NCBI GenBank assembly: GCA_009777725.1
Contig: WRLG01000007.1
Location: 1 to 64,000 of the forward strand
Reading direction: 5' to 3'
From: Oscillospiraceae bacterium
GTDB taxonomy: Bacteria; Bacillota; Clostridia; Oscillospirales; Ruminococcaceae
Length of the DNA stretch: 64,000 bases
Part shown: in pieces, positions 39,988-49,464 of the stretch
Position numbering within the stretch: position 1 is the stretch's first letter
Layout of the letters: every line of letters starts with the position of its first letter
Notes under the pieces: model-generated
Told to the model about the DNA's origin: nothing
Database searches by the model: none
What the model saw: only the letters and a program-made list of their open reading frames with translations
Translations under genes and position numbers: made by a program

Positions 39988-42720
39988 ATGGAAAAACTAC
40001 ATTATGATGTATTTATCAGCTATCGCCATGGGGAGCTTGATGGCTTTATCGCGGAGAGGCTTCATAAAATGCTTGAAACCTATCGCGTACCGAATGCGGT
40101 TGCTCAGAAAATCGGGAAGAAAAAGCTTTCCAGAGTGTTCCGTGACCGCGATGAGTTGCCTACATCTTCCAACCTTTCGGACAGTATAAACGATGCCCTT
40201 GTAAATTCGGACTTTTTGCTGCTGATTTGCTCCAAAAGAACCTGCCAATCCCAATGGGTCATGCGCGAGGTTGAAACTTTCGGCGAGCTTCACGGCAAGG
40301 ATAAAATCATAACATTGCTGATTGACGGCGAGCCGGATGAATCTTTCCCCGAAGGGTTGCGCGAGCGTAAAATCGGCAATGAAATCATCTTTGTTGAACC
40401 GCTTGCCGCCGATATACGCGCACATACGGATGGCACTCCCGTCTCCAAAACCCGCGATAAAAGCTGGGATAGGAGCTTAAAACTTCTTAGAACCGAGGAA
40501 AAACTGCGGCTTTTAGCACCCATTCTGGGTTGCGCCTACGATAATCTGCGCCGCCGCCACAGGCGCAGGCTGATTCAAAAAACAGCCGCTTGTATCGGCG
40601 CGGTGTTCGCGTTAACTTTGTCATTCGGCGCGTTTTCTACTTATCAGTATCTGCAAATCGACCACCAAATGCAGTTAAAATTAGAGAATGAATCTTATGT
40701 TTTTGCCGAATATTCCGCGACCGCCCTTGCAAACGGCGACCGCGATGAAGCGATTCGGCTTGCGCTTGACGCTCTGCCCCAAAACTTAAATAAGCCTGAA
40801 CGCCCCTTTGTCATCACAGCGGAACGCGCGCTTGCCAATGCCTTGGGCATTTATGATGTTAGTGATACCTTTAAGCCGCACAAAACGGCGGTATTCCCCG
40901 CCGCTCCTACTAAGGTTATTCTTTCGCCCGGTGAAAAATATGCGGCGGCTGTTTTCCCTTTTTCCGTTGCTGTAATTAACACGGAAAGCGGGGATATTCT
41001 GCACAATTTGCCCGCTTTGAAGTCAATTTTGGCAGACGTGCAATTTTTGTCCGACAATATAATCGTATATTCGGGGGCTGACGGAATCACCGCATATGAT
41101 ATAGAGAGCAATGCAATTTTATGGCAAGGCGGCAGGGCTACAACTATAGCCGTCTCCGACGATAAGTCAAGGGTAGCCGCTGTTTTGACGGATGAGAACA
41201 AGGCGGTTGTCTATTCGGCGGACGGGGCAGTTATCGCGGAGGTTGATTTCGGCGGCAAAAAAATGCGTACCCCTGCGGAGGATTTATTCAACCCCAATGA
41301 TAGGCTTTTCGCGCTTAACTCAAATGGGAGCAGATTGGCAGTGAGCTTTGACGATGGCTCAGTGTCTGTTTATGATGTTTCAAATATTTTTGAAAATGTA
41401 ATCCTGCCCCAATCGGATGCGGGTTATTTTCAAGGCGGTTTTTATGAAAACGCGCTGTTTTTCTCTGCCGTTTTTTCAAACTCCGCAAGCTGTAAACTTT
41501 TCTTATACAGCCCCGATTTAGAGCCGCTCGGAGAATATAATGCCGATTCTCTAATCACTGCCGTTGCCGGGGACGATGGCTTGTACGTATCTAACGGAAA
41601 TATGCTTGCTTTAATAGATGTTGCGACAGGCGAGTTTTACGCTGTTTTATCCGCAGGCGGAACAATTTCATCTTTTTCGCAAAGCAATGGTGTCTTTATT
41701 ATAAATGAAACGAGCGGAGACTACAGGTTCGCGGGTGGTTTATCCGGCGTAACCAAAACTTACAGCTCTGACAGCGTTAACCATTTCACGGATTTAGGCA
41801 ATACTTACGCGCTGACAGGCAGCCGCGATTCAAGAACCGTGCGGATTTTGAAAAGAGCCGTTAATCGTGATAACATCTTCTTTTCCTACCCCTTAGATTA
41901 CAGCTTTTCGGAAGCAAAAGTAAGCAATGATTCTTCGCGCGTTATGCTCTATTCCTATACGGGCTTTAGGCTTTACAGTGCGGACAGCACCTTGATTGCC
42001 GAGCAGAATTTTCCCAACCCGTTTGATGTTTTAGATACGATGGTTGACAAAGCAAGCGGGAACATTGCCGTTATATACGCGGATAAAGTAATCTTGTATT
42101 CGGGAATTGACGGAGAATTGCTTGATGAATTTGAAAATTTCGGAAGTGCCGTTTTATTTGATTTCAATAACCCGCGCGGGCAAGCTCTTACCACAGAGGG
42201 CGGGCGGGTTTTGTATGAGGGTGAATATGTTGCAGACGGCGAAATCATCGGGGTACTTCATGCTGACGGCAATAGAACTGCCTTTGCCGTTTCGGATGGG
42301 GCAGTTTGCAGAATATTTACCGCCGCGCCTAATTCTGCGCCTGCCGAAAAATTTACGACCGATGTACGCGGTCGCGCGGAGGTATATTTTACAGGTGATT
42401 ACGTTTTCATCTCACCCATGCACGGCGATGCTAAAGTTTATAATCTTGACGGGGTGTTTATAAGAGCGATTGAAGAAAACGCATACATGACCGAAACCGA
42501 GCAACTGGGCGAATATATTGCGGCGGGATATGTCAACGCATACGGTGAGCGTTATACTTTGATTTTAGCAGGCGAAGAGCTTGAAACGCGGCTGGAGATT
42601 CGCGGCTTCACGGGGCTGACAGGCAGGGAGCTTCTGCTCTTAGACGACAGCGCGGGAAGCCTGCACACGCGGGAGCTTTACAGCACCGAAGAGTTAGTTA
42701 GTTCAGCAAAAGAAAGGTAG
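39988..42720 (+). CDS. TIR-transmembrane-beta-propeller protein
   Basis: The protein has 910 residues. Residues 1-140 are a TIR domain: YDVFISYRHGE, then FRDRDELPTS and SQWVMREVETF. E94 in W-V-M-R-E is in the place of the catalytic Glu of NAD-cleaving TIR domains. A single membrane span lies at about 199-222. The remaining 650 residues are beta-rich with repeats of the type S-x-D-G-x-V-x-V-Y-D, consistent with a WD40/quinoprotein-like propeller. With no signal peptide, the TIR is cytoplasmic and the propeller probably outside. A strong site (AAAGGAGG) precedes the ATG. The stop is 6 bases before a DHH phosphoesterase, so both form an operon. The function may be sensing or defence, by inference. 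Confidence 0.85.
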   Translation: MEKLHYDVFISYRHGELDGFIAERLHKMLETYRVPNAVAQKIGKKKLSRVFRDRDELPTSSNLSDSINDALVNSDFLLLICSKRTCQSQWVMREVETFGELHGKDKIITLLIDGEPDESFPEGLRERKIGNEIIFVEPLAADIRAHTDGTPVSKTRDKSWDRSLKLLRTEEKLRLLAPILGCAYDNLRRRHRRRLIQKTAACIGAVFALTLSFGAFSTYQYLQIDHQMQLKLENESYVFAEYSATALANGDRDEAIRLALDALPQNLNKPERPFVITAERALANALGIYDVSDTFKPHKTAVFPAAPTKVILSPGEKYAAAVFPFSVAVINTESGDILHNLPALKSILADVQFLSDNIIVYSGADGITAYDIESNAILWQGGRATTIAVSDDKSRVAAVLTDENKAVVYSADGAVIAEVDFGGKKMRTPAEDLFNPNDRLFALNSNGSRLAVSFDDGSVSVYDVSNIFENVILPQSDAGYFQGGFYENALFFSAVFSNSASCKLFLYSPDLEPLGEYNADSLITAVAGDDGLYVSNGNMLALIDVATGEFYAVLSAGGTISSFSQSNGVFIINETSGDYRFAGGLSGVTKTYSSDSVNHFTDLGNTYALTGSRDSRTVRILKRAVNRDNIFFSYPLDYSFSEAKVSNDSSRVMLYSYTGFRLYSADSTLIAEQNFPNPFDVLDTMVDKASGNIAVIYADKVILYSGIDGELLDEFENFGSAVLFDFNNPRGQALTTEGGRVLYEGEYVADGEIIGVLHADGNRTAFAVSDGAVCRIFTAAPNSAPAEKFTTDVRGRAEVYFTGDYVFISPMHGDAKVYNLDGVFIRAIEENAYMTETEQLGEYIAAGYVNAYGERYTLILAGEELETRLEIRGFTGLTGRELLLLDDSAGSLHTRELYSTEELVSSAKER

Positions 42721-42726
42721 TAGAAT

Positions 42727-44211
42727 ATGTTCACTCTATCAGCTTTATTAAATCATGACAATTTTGTTATTCAATGCCACAATTACCCCGATGCGGACAC
42801 AATTGCGGCGGGCTTTGCTTTATATTTATATTTGAAGGAGAATGGTAAAAATGCGCGGCTGATTTATTCCGGCAATGCGAAAATTACTAAGGCTAACCTG
42901 CTTGAAATGATTAATTTGCTTTCTATTCCTATAGAATATGCGCGGGAAATGCCGCCGATTGATACGCTTGTATTGGTTGATTGCCAATACGGTGAGCGGA
43001 ATGTTGAAAAACTTGATTCGGCTAACACCTATGTTATTGACCACCATGTGGAGGTAAGCCGCAATTATACCGGGGTTATCAACAATCATTTAGGCAGCTG
43101 CTCTACAGTTATTTGGGATTTATTGAATAAAGAGGGTTTTGATTTTAAGAAATACCCCGATATTTCAACCGCGCTTTATTACGGCTCATACACGGATACA
43201 AGCGGCTTTGAGGAAATTGCCCACCCATTGGATAAAGATATGCGTGACGGTTTAAAATTCAGCCAGCACATCGTTAAAAGGCTGAGAAACAACAACTTAT
43301 CTTTATCAGAGCTGGAGATTGCGGGGGAGGCTTTCAGCCGAAATACAGTAAACAAAGCGTTAGGTTACGCAATCTTTCAAGCCGCCCCTTGCGACCCGAA
43401 TATTTTAGGATTTATAAGTGACCTTGCGCTGCAAACCGAGGGCGTTGACGTGTGCACGGTTTATAATGAAAATAACGACGGCTATAAACTTTCTATGCGC
43501 TCTTGCATAAGGGAGGTTATGGCGAATGATTATGCGCGGTTTTTAACCGAGGGTGTCGGTAACGGCGGCGGACATAAGCAAAAGGCGGGGGGCTTTATCA
43601 GCAAAGCCGCTATTGCACAAAAAGAGCTTTCCATATCGGAATATATGGAGCGGCGCACGGAAGAATATTTCGGCAGTTATGATGTTATAATGGCTTCTGA
43701 CCATGACTTGAAAATTTCCGAAATGAAAAAATTCAAAAAGAAAAAACGCCCGGTTTATTATGCGAAAACCGCCGATATTTTCAAGAAAGAAACGCCGCTC
43801 ACAATCAGGACGCTTGAAGGCGATGCCGAAGTTGAATCATCAGATGATATTTATTTGATGATTGGCATAGAGGGCGAAGTTTACCCGATAAAATCGGAGA
43901 AATTCTACCGAAGCTATCGGGTTTTAGATGTTGCTCATGATTATAATTTTGAATACCCGCCCTCTGTGATTAACAGAATATCTACAGAATCGGTAAAGAT
44001 TATGGGGTTTGCAAAGCCCTGCATTTCAACGGGAGATGTTTATATATACGCCGCCCCGCTCACACGAAACACCAAAGTTTTCACAATCTGGAATGAAGAT
44101 GAATATATGGCGGGCAGACCGGGTGATTACGTCGCTGTCCGCGCGGACGACCATCATGATGTTTATATTATTAGGGGGGATATATTTAGCGGGACTTACG
44201 GGGAGGTGTAG
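42727..44211 (+). CDS. DHH/DHHA1 phosphoesterase with extra C-terminal domain
   Basis: The protein has 494 residues. The DHH domain shows H-N-Y-P-D-A-D (D22, D24), LVDCQYGE (D85), VIDHHVE (D105, H106, H107) and SYTDTSGF (D157), all the metal ligands of NrnA/GdpP-type phosphodiesterases. The DHHA1 substrate motif is VGNGGGHKQKAGG (277-289). Such enzymes degrade nano-RNA or cyclic dinucleotides. Unlike NrnA (about 320 residues), it has a further 190 residues of unknown fold, ending PGDYVAVRADDHHDVYIIRG. It follows the TIR gene by 6 bases, so it may hydrolyse a nucleotide signal or product of the TIR protein. That link is an inference from position. Confidence 0.85.
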   Translation: MFTLSALLNHDNFVIQCHNYPDADTIAAGFALYLYLKENGKNARLIYSGNAKITKANLLEMINLLSIPIEYAREMPPIDTLVLVDCQYGERNVEKLDSANTYVIDHHVEVSRNYTGVINNHLGSCSTVIWDLLNKEGFDFKKYPDISTALYYGSYTDTSGFEEIAHPLDKDMRDGLKFSQHIVKRLRNNNLSLSELEIAGEAFSRNTVNKALGYAIFQAAPCDPNILGFISDLALQTEGVDVCTVYNENNDGYKLSMRSCIREVMANDYARFLTEGVGNGGGHKQKAGGFISKAAIAQKELSISEYMERRTEEYFGSYDVIMASDHDLKISEMKKFKKKKRPVYYAKTADIFKKETPLTIRTLEGDAEVESSDDIYLMIGIEGEVYPIKSEKFYRSYRVLDVAHDYNFEYPPSVINRISTESVKIMGFAKPCISTGDVYIYAAPLTRNTKVFTIWNEDEYMAGRPGDYVAVRADDHHDVYIIRGDIFSGTYGEV

Positions 44212-44212
44212 A

Positions 44213-45238
44213 CTAGGTAGTTGACCACGCCCCCGCATTACCCGCTGCGGGTAATGTTTTTGAAAATTCTTTCACGCAAGAGCCGTTTTCATATACCCTA
44301 ATGGTTGCGCTGTTAGTGTCGGGATTCTTTAAGCAAGTTACTATTCTGCCTTCGCTGTCGATAACGGCATCAAAGCTTTCATAGATGAATTGATTGCCGT
44401 AGTTGGTTTTGGTTTTTGTTTTGCTGAATTTGCCGTCTGCAAATGTGACTATTTCTTCCGTTGCGGGCACTTGCCTGTTTCCGAGCGCATTTAGCCCGGG
44501 CATGTTCCGCCAGATTATTTTATCGCCGTATGCGCGGGGAAAGCTAACGTCGTCTTTTTGCTCGATGTTCGTTTTCCCTGTTTTCAGTTCAACCGTTCCG
44601 TAGTAATTCACGGACGTGCCGTATGTTGTGCTGCCGGTTCTAACCGGCTCACCCATTCCCTTGGCGTAAAACGCCGCATAGTCGCCTGTCAAAGCAATTC
44701 CTTGAAAGTTATTAGGTTTTTCATTGTTTAAATCCATTAATAATATTTTGCCTTTCGCGCTGAAATCGGTAAGATACAGCTTAGAATCCACGGCGTAGCA
44801 AACCCTGCCGTCCGTTACGTCAATCAAAGACGGGTCTTTTACTAAAGATGAAAAGTCATATGAAGCTGTGTTTTTAAGATTTTTGTCAAGCACCGTGCAT
44901 TTTACGCCCGTGCTTCTGATGCCGTTCAGCTCAGCGTATAACAGATAGACGGATTCGTCAGTGACCTTAGCCTTTAAACTCGCCGCGTTGGCGGGCAGAG
45001 CATAAGACGCCCTAATGTTGTTATCTTTATCAGCTTTGAAAAAATAACCCGCTGAACCCTGCCTTTTGTAACCCTCGTAATACACGTTGCCCTCATCATC
45101 AGTTGCGCGAACAAAAACAGTAGCCAAATCCGAAAATTTCAAACCGACTGCCTCATCGGATAATTCCGCCGAAGCGTTTATGCCTAACATACCGCTCAAT
45201 ATAACGGCGGCTAATATAATTGCAAGTTTTTTAATCAT
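44213..45238 (-). CDS. secreted beta-rich protein of unknown function
   Basis: The protein has 341 residues. ATG 45238 is 9 bases after AAAGGA and opens a clear signal peptide (MIKKLAIILAAVILSGMLGINASA). The mature part is beta-rich with repeats of the kind V-D-G-x-V-x-Y, and is probably a propeller-like fold. There is no anchor, so it is either released or held by partners. Its stop is one base from the stop of the convergent DHH gene. It lies downstream of the ECF sigma/anti-sigma pair, with a palindromic element between, and could be in the same regulon. Confidence 0.65.
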   Translation of the reverse strand: MIKKLAIILAAVILSGMLGINASAELSDEAVGLKFSDLATVFVRATDDEGNVYYEGYKRQGSAGYFFKADKDNNIRASYALPANAASLKAKVTDESVYLLYAELNGIRSTGVKCTVLDKNLKNTASYDFSSLVKDPSLIDVTDGRVCYAVDSKLYLTDFSAKGKILLMDLNNEKPNNFQGIALTGDYAAFYAKGMGEPVRTGSTTYGTSVNYYGTVELKTGKTNIEQKDDVSFPRAYGDKIIWRNMPGLNALGNRQVPATEEIVTFADGKFSKTKTKTNYGNQFIYESFDAVIDSEGRIVTCLKNPDTNSATIRVYENGSCVKEFSKTLPAAGNAGAWSTT

Positions 45239-45293
45239 GTTCATTATTCCTTTCTTTCTCACATCAAAAAAATTATATAACCCAATAGGGGTT

Positions 45294-45402
45294 GTAGGGG
45301 ACGGGCTTGCCCGTCCCTCGGGGTGAAACACTATGACAAAATTTTATGCCACATGCCGCAAGTGAAGCGCGTTCTCACGGGACAGGCAAGCCTGTCCCCT
45401 AC
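45294..45402. repeat. palindromic GTAGGGG element, copy 4
   Basis: A 109-base element with ends GTAGGGGACGGGC-TT-GCCCGTCCC and GGGACAGGC-AA-GCCTGTCCCCTAC, the same ends as copy 1, around a different core. It lies between the anti-sigma gene and the secreted protein gene. Confidence 0.85.
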
Positions 45403-45408
45403 AATATA

Positions 45409-45440
45409 ATTGTCAATTATCAATTATCAATTGTCAATTG
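45409..45440. repeat. AATTGTCA/AATTATCA octamer repeat at the anti-sigma gene end
   Basis: Units of TCAATTAT and TCAATTGT overlap the last codons and the stop (45427-45429) of the anti-sigma gene, next to the palindromic element at 45294-45402. Confidence 0.7.
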
Positions 45441-46584
45441 TAATTGTTTCCACCTGCTCGGGGTCGATTACAACGTCAATGTTGAAAGTCACTGTCAGCG
45501 ATTCGGGTGATGTTGTTGAACTCTTGAGTTTCATTCCGTTTACGCTTCCGTCTTTCATGATGAGAACGGCTTTTGTATCTGCTAAGTTTAGCGGTATAGC
45601 TTCGATTTCGGCGGGAGAATCCAAATCAGCAGAGAATGTCACGTTATAAGGCGACACTTCAATGTCTTTCACAAATACATCCAATCCGCCCAAGCTTATA
45701 TTTTTATTTATGTTAATCATGCGGGTAAGGCTTTCAAAATTAAGCGGTGCTGTAAAGCTCCAATGTCCGTCCGAGATAATATCGGGGCTGTTTTTATAAT
45801 CAAGCCAATAAGCCTCGTCAAAATACATGTAATCCAAATCGAGATACAGGTTTTTTCCGATAAGGGATTCCTTTTCCGTATTGGATACGCGTACATCAAT
45901 CACAAATGCCGCTTTGCCGTTTTCTTCGGCAATTACTTCATAATTCATGCCCGTGCTCTGGCTTGTTCCCCAACCGTCTCCCGGTTGAGCTTTGGGCGAC
46001 AGCAGCCATATGTCATAGGGCGGCGGCGTGTCATCATCGGCATATCTTAATTCCCCCAAAGTATCGTCGGTTCGCATTTTTATATTGCCGAATCGGAAAT
46101 CTTCGAGTGACCTGCCGGAAGGGTCGTATACGTCAAGCAGGATTTTCAAGCTTTGACCATCGCCTACTACGCCGCGAAGGGTTACGTCAATGCCGCCGCT
46201 TGATACTGTTTGGTTTACGGCAGACCCCGTTGCGTCAACAATCGGCGACATGGAGGATAAAGGAGCGATTCCCCCATCGGGCGACTGCTCATTTAAAATC
46301 CCGCGGAAAGCATCGCTCGCGCTTAAATAATACGCGGCGACCGTAATCCCCATTGCCATGACGGCGGCGCAGACTGCCGCCGCCAATACAGCGGGGCGTT
46401 TTACTAAGCGTATTCTGCTTTTAGTAAAGCTAAAACCATCGTTAAATTCCTCGTTCACGCCCTCGCTCAAAGCGATTTTGCTTGAAACAAGCTCGTAGAC
46501 CCTGTCCGCGCTCACATTCTCCCGCGCGGGATTTTCATAGACAACACTGAATTTATCAAACTGCTTTAAAAACGACATATTCAT
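45427..46584 (-). CDS. transmembrane anti-sigma factor (DUF4179-like)
   Basis: The protein has 385 residues; ATG 46584 follows AAAGGGG. The cytoplasmic N-terminus (residues 1-60) would bind the sigma factor. It is followed by one membrane span (AVLAAAVCAAVMAMGITVAAYYL) and a large external beta-rich domain with the pattern of DUF4179 proteins. Such proteins are anti-sigma factors encoded after ECF sigma genes in Clostridia. It overlaps the sigma gene by 29 bases. Its last codons (T-I-D-N) are made by an AATTGTCA repeat that also spans the stop codon. Confidence 0.8.
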   Translation of the reverse strand: MNMSFLKQFDKFSVVYENPARENVSADRVYELVSSKIALSEGVNEEFNDGFSFTKSRIRLVKRPAVLAAAVCAAVMAMGITVAAYYLSASDAFRGILNEQSPDGGIAPLSSMSPIVDATGSAVNQTVSSGGIDVTLRGVVGDGQSLKILLDVYDPSGRSLEDFRFGNIKMRTDDTLGELRYADDDTPPPYDIWLLSPKAQPGDGWGTSQSTGMNYEVIAEENGKAAFVIDVRVSNTEKESLIGKNLYLDLDYMYFDEAYWLDYKNSPDIISDGHWSFTAPLNFESLTRMININKNISLGGLDVFVKDIEVSPYNVTFSADLDSPAEIEAIPLNLADTKAVLIMKDGSVNGMKLKSSTTSPESLTVTFNIDVVIDPEQVETITIDN

Positions 46585-47116
46585 TATAGTTACCCCTTTC
46601 ATCTAATGCCTTTCTAAGGCTTTTTCTGCCGCGGTATAACCGCGCTTTTACTTTGGATTCGCTTAACCCGACAGCCGCCGCAATCTCTTTATCCGTCTCA
46701 AACATAAACAGCTTGCGGGTAAAAATCTCCCTGTTTACGGGGGACATTTTCATTATAAGGCTTTGCAGCTTATCAATAAACTCGCTGTCAATAACCGACA
46801 TCTCCATATCCTCATCCGAGATGATTTCTATTTCATCTGTTGAGTAGCTTTGATTTTTGAGCCGATTATAGCGGTCAATCGCATTGTTTCTTGCCGTACA
46901 GATAAGGTAGCCCTTTATCCCCTCCGGCTTTTCAAGCTTATGCAAGGTTTTCCACATGCTGATAAACGCATCGGCGACACATTCCTCGACATCCTGCGGA
47001 TTTTTAAGTATACGCGAAGCAACAGCGGTCAGCAGTCCCGTATACCGATTTATCAATTCCCGCAACCCCATAGACGGGTTGCTCGTCAGCAGTTCCAACA
47101 TCTGTTCATCATTCAA
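46556..47116 (-). CDS. ECF-family RNA polymerase sigma factor
   Basis: The protein has 186 residues, normal for ECF sigma factors. It starts at TTG 8 bases after AGGAG. Region 2 contains VEECVADAFISMWKTLHKL and GYLICTARNNAIDRYNRLKN. Region 4 contains MSPVNREIFTRKLFMFETDKE-type sequence and the helix-turn-helix VGLSESKVKARLYRGRKSL. It is translated with the overlapping transmembrane anti-sigma factor. The signal is unknown. The targets may include the secreted protein downstream. Confidence 0.92.
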   Translation of the reverse strand: MNDEQMLELLTSNPSMGLRELINRYTGLLTAVASRILKNPQDVEECVADAFISMWKTLHKLEKPEGIKGYLICTARNNAIDRYNRLKNQSYSTDEIEIISDEDMEMSVIDSEFIDKLQSLIMKMSPVNREIFTRKLFMFETDKEIAAAVGLSESKVKARLYRGRKSLRKALDERGNYNEYVVFKAV

Positions 47117-47210
47117 TCATATCACTCCTATTTTCAATTAAAAAGTACTTTCACTTATTAAGACCTGTTCAGAGGCGGTAAAGACACGCTTACTTATGTA
47201 AACATTCTGT

Positions 47211-47252
47211 GAACAAAAAAAAAAATACGCCTGCACCCCGCAGACGTATTTA
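47211..47252 (-). terminator. intrinsic terminator after mtaD
   Basis: On the minus strand AATACGTCTGC and GCAGGCGTATT pair (one G-T) around a GGGGT loop, followed by about ten T residues. It closes the salvage operon. Confidence 0.85.
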
Positions 47253-47264
47253 CGCTCTATATGC

Positions 47265-48536
47265 TCATCTCATTCTTGCAATAATCTCATTTGCCTTAGC
47301 ATAAACCAAATCACTGTCTTTGGCAGAGAAGTTGCCGTTTTCATATAAAACCCTGCCGTTTACCATGGTTAAGGCGACATTTTGCTTAGAACCTGCGTAT
47401 ACTATATTCTTGACTATGTTGTTAAGCGGCTGCATATTCGGCTGGTTTAGGTCTATGACCGTAAGGTCGGCTTTTTTGCCCTCGGCTATAGTGTCACAAT
47501 CGTCAAGACCTATGGCAAGCGCGCCACCTTTACACGCCGCTTCGAGAACCTGAACCGCAGACATTGAAGCCGCATCTTGAAGCAAAATTTTCTGCAAAAC
47601 TGCGGCAAGATACATCTCCCTAAACATATCAAGCGCGTTATTGCTTGCCGCTCCGTCCGTCCCTATCGCGATATTTATGCCTAAATCCAGCATCTTAGCG
47701 AGCGGTGCGATTCCGCTTGCGAGTTTGCAGTTTGAGGCGGGGTTCGTAACCGCCCAAAGTCCGCGCCGCTTGAAGATGTCAAGGTCATTACCCGTCATAT
47801 GAACGCAATGGAAGCCGCCGCCGCCGTATTCATACAGTCCTACGCTCTCAAAAAGCTCAGTCGGGGTCATTCCGCCGTGCCGCTCCTTACAGCCCTCAAC
47901 CTCAAGCGCCGTCTCTGAATTATGGGCGAAAACAGGGGCTTTGTAAGCTTTTGCCATCTCCGCGATTTCTTCCATAAGCTTAACATCATTAGTATATTCA
48001 GCATGAAACCCAAGTTTGTAAGCGACAAGGGGGTCGTAATTATTATACTCTTCGTAATATTCTCTCAAAATTTTAGGAGTTGTCCCGAAATTATTCACAG
48101 AGCCGCACATAGTGAGCCGAAATCCCACATCCTTAGCCGCCGCCGCGACGGCTTGCGGCTCAAAATACATATCAAAGCAAGCCGATATTCCCGAGCTTAA
48201 ATATTCCATAAACGCAAGGCGCGAAAGCCAGTAAATATCATCGCCCGTAAGCTTCGCTTCCATTGGGAAAACCTGCTCATGAAGCCATTCGTGAAGCGGC
48301 AGGTCATCGGCATAGGAGCGCAGAAAGGTCATAGCCGAGTGGGAGTGGGCATTTTTGAACGCAGGGATTATAAGATTGCCCTTTAAGTCAATTTCACGTT
48401 CAAAAGTTACGTTTTCCGGCACAGGCTTTGCCTCTCCGACATATGAAATGCTGTCACCGTCCGTCCAAACCTCGCCTTGTGTGATGTCTGTGTTATTCAT
48501 TGTTAGGATTTTTGCGTTGTAAAATTTTGTACTCAT
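47265..48536 (-). CDS. mtaD: S-adenosylhomocysteine/methylthioadenosine deaminase-like amidohydrolase
   Basis: The protein has 423 residues. It is a metal-dependent amidohydrolase of the TrzN/AtzB/MtaD group. NAHSHSAMTFLRSYADD is the metal-binding HxH strand, FHAEYTND and HCVHMTGND hold further His ligands, and GTDGAASNNALDMF has the catalytic Asp. Such enzymes deaminate S-adenosylhomocysteine, methylthioadenosine or adenosine. The purine nucleoside phosphorylase gene directly upstream in the same operon supports a purine or methyl-cycle salvage role. The exact substrate cannot be read from the sequence. Confidence 0.85.
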   Translation of the reverse strand: MSTKFYNAKILTMNNTDITQGEVWTDGDSISYVGEAKPVPENVTFEREIDLKGNLIIPAFKNAHSHSAMTFLRSYADDLPLHEWLHEQVFPMEAKLTGDDIYWLSRLAFMEYLSSGISACFDMYFEPQAVAAAAKDVGFRLTMCGSVNNFGTTPKILREYYEEYNNYDPLVAYKLGFHAEYTNDVKLMEEIAEMAKAYKAPVFAHNSETALEVEGCKERHGGMTPTELFESVGLYEYGGGGFHCVHMTGNDLDIFKRRGLWAVTNPASNCKLASGIAPLAKMLDLGINIAIGTDGAASNNALDMFREMYLAAVLQKILLQDAASMSAVQVLEAACKGGALAIGLDDCDTIAEGKKADLTVIDLNQPNMQPLNNIVKNIVYAGSKQNVALTMVNGRVLYENGNFSAKDSDLVYAKANEIIARMR

Positions 48537-48609
48537 TGTATATTATTCTCCTTTTATTACATTTAATCGTTCATAAATATACAATTAGTATATTTACATA
48601 TAGTTTATA

Positions 48610-49437
48610 CTAATTTCCCCCAAACCCCAATATCGAATCCGTCAAAAGCCTCTTGAAACGCGGGGCGGCTTTGTCGGCGGTTTCTTGTACCTCATCGTGA
48701 GTTAAAGGGCTGTCGGTTATGCCGCAGGCTAAGTTTGAAATGCAGGATACCCCGACCACTCTCATTCCCGCGTGATTTGCAACGATTGCCTCGCAAGCGG
48801 TTGACATACCGACCGCATCCGCGCCTAACACTCTCGCCATGCGAATCTCAGCGGGTGATTCAAAATTAGGTCCCGTCAACTGCATATAAACGCCCTCTCT
48901 AAGCGGAATGTCCGCTTTTTTTGCGGCGTTTCTTACAATTTCGCGCAGTTCCCTGTCATATATATTACTCATATCGGGGAAACGAGTGCCCAATTCATCA
49001 ATATTAGCCCCGATAAGCGGCGACCTGACCATGCAGATTTGGTCTGAAATAAGCATAAAATCGCCTGCATTAAAATCGAAATGAACGCCCCCCGCGGCGT
49101 TAGTCAAAAACAATTTTTCCGCCCCCATAAGCTTCATAAGGCGTATGGGGAGCACAACGTCTTCCATCGGATACCCCTCGTAAAAATGCACCCGTCCCTG
49201 CATAATCACAACCTTAACCGCCCCGACATAACCGAAAACAAACCGCCCCTTATGACCTATAATCGTAGAAACGGGGAAGCCGTCAATTTCGGAATAGTCA
49301 AGGGTAGCTTCAACCTTGATAGTATCCGCATAATCCCCCAGCCCCGAACCCAGCACCAACGCGACCTCCGGCTCAAAGCTTACCTTTTCCTTTACTTGGC
49401 TAAGGCATTTTTGCAGTCTTTCATATTGTTTGTTCAT
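48610..49437 (-). CDS. punA: purine nucleoside phosphorylase
   Basis: The protein has 275 residues, typical of the trimeric PNP family. LVLGSGLGDYAD binds phosphate, GHKGRFVFGY, MQGRVHFYEGYP, LTNAAGGVH and GPNFESPAEIRM are the family's signature stretches, and VGMSTACEAIVANHAGM holds the substrate Glu/Asn region. It splits guanosine and inosine to base and ribose-1-phosphate. It lies between rnhA and mtaD in a four-gene minus-strand unit for nucleoside recycling. Confidence 0.94.
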   Translation of the reverse strand: MNKQYERLQKCLSQVKEKVSFEPEVALVLGSGLGDYADTIKVEATLDYSEIDGFPVSTIIGHKGRFVFGYVGAVKVVIMQGRVHFYEGYPMEDVVLPIRLMKLMGAEKLFLTNAAGGVHFDFNAGDFMLISDQICMVRSPLIGANIDELGTRFPDMSNIYDRELREIVRNAAKKADIPLREGVYMQLTGPNFESPAEIRMARVLGADAVGMSTACEAIVANHAGMRVVGVSCISNLACGITDSPLTHDEVQETADKAAPRFKRLLTDSILGFGGN

Positions 49438-49464
49438 AAAAAAGCTCCTTTATTTACTTTATTT

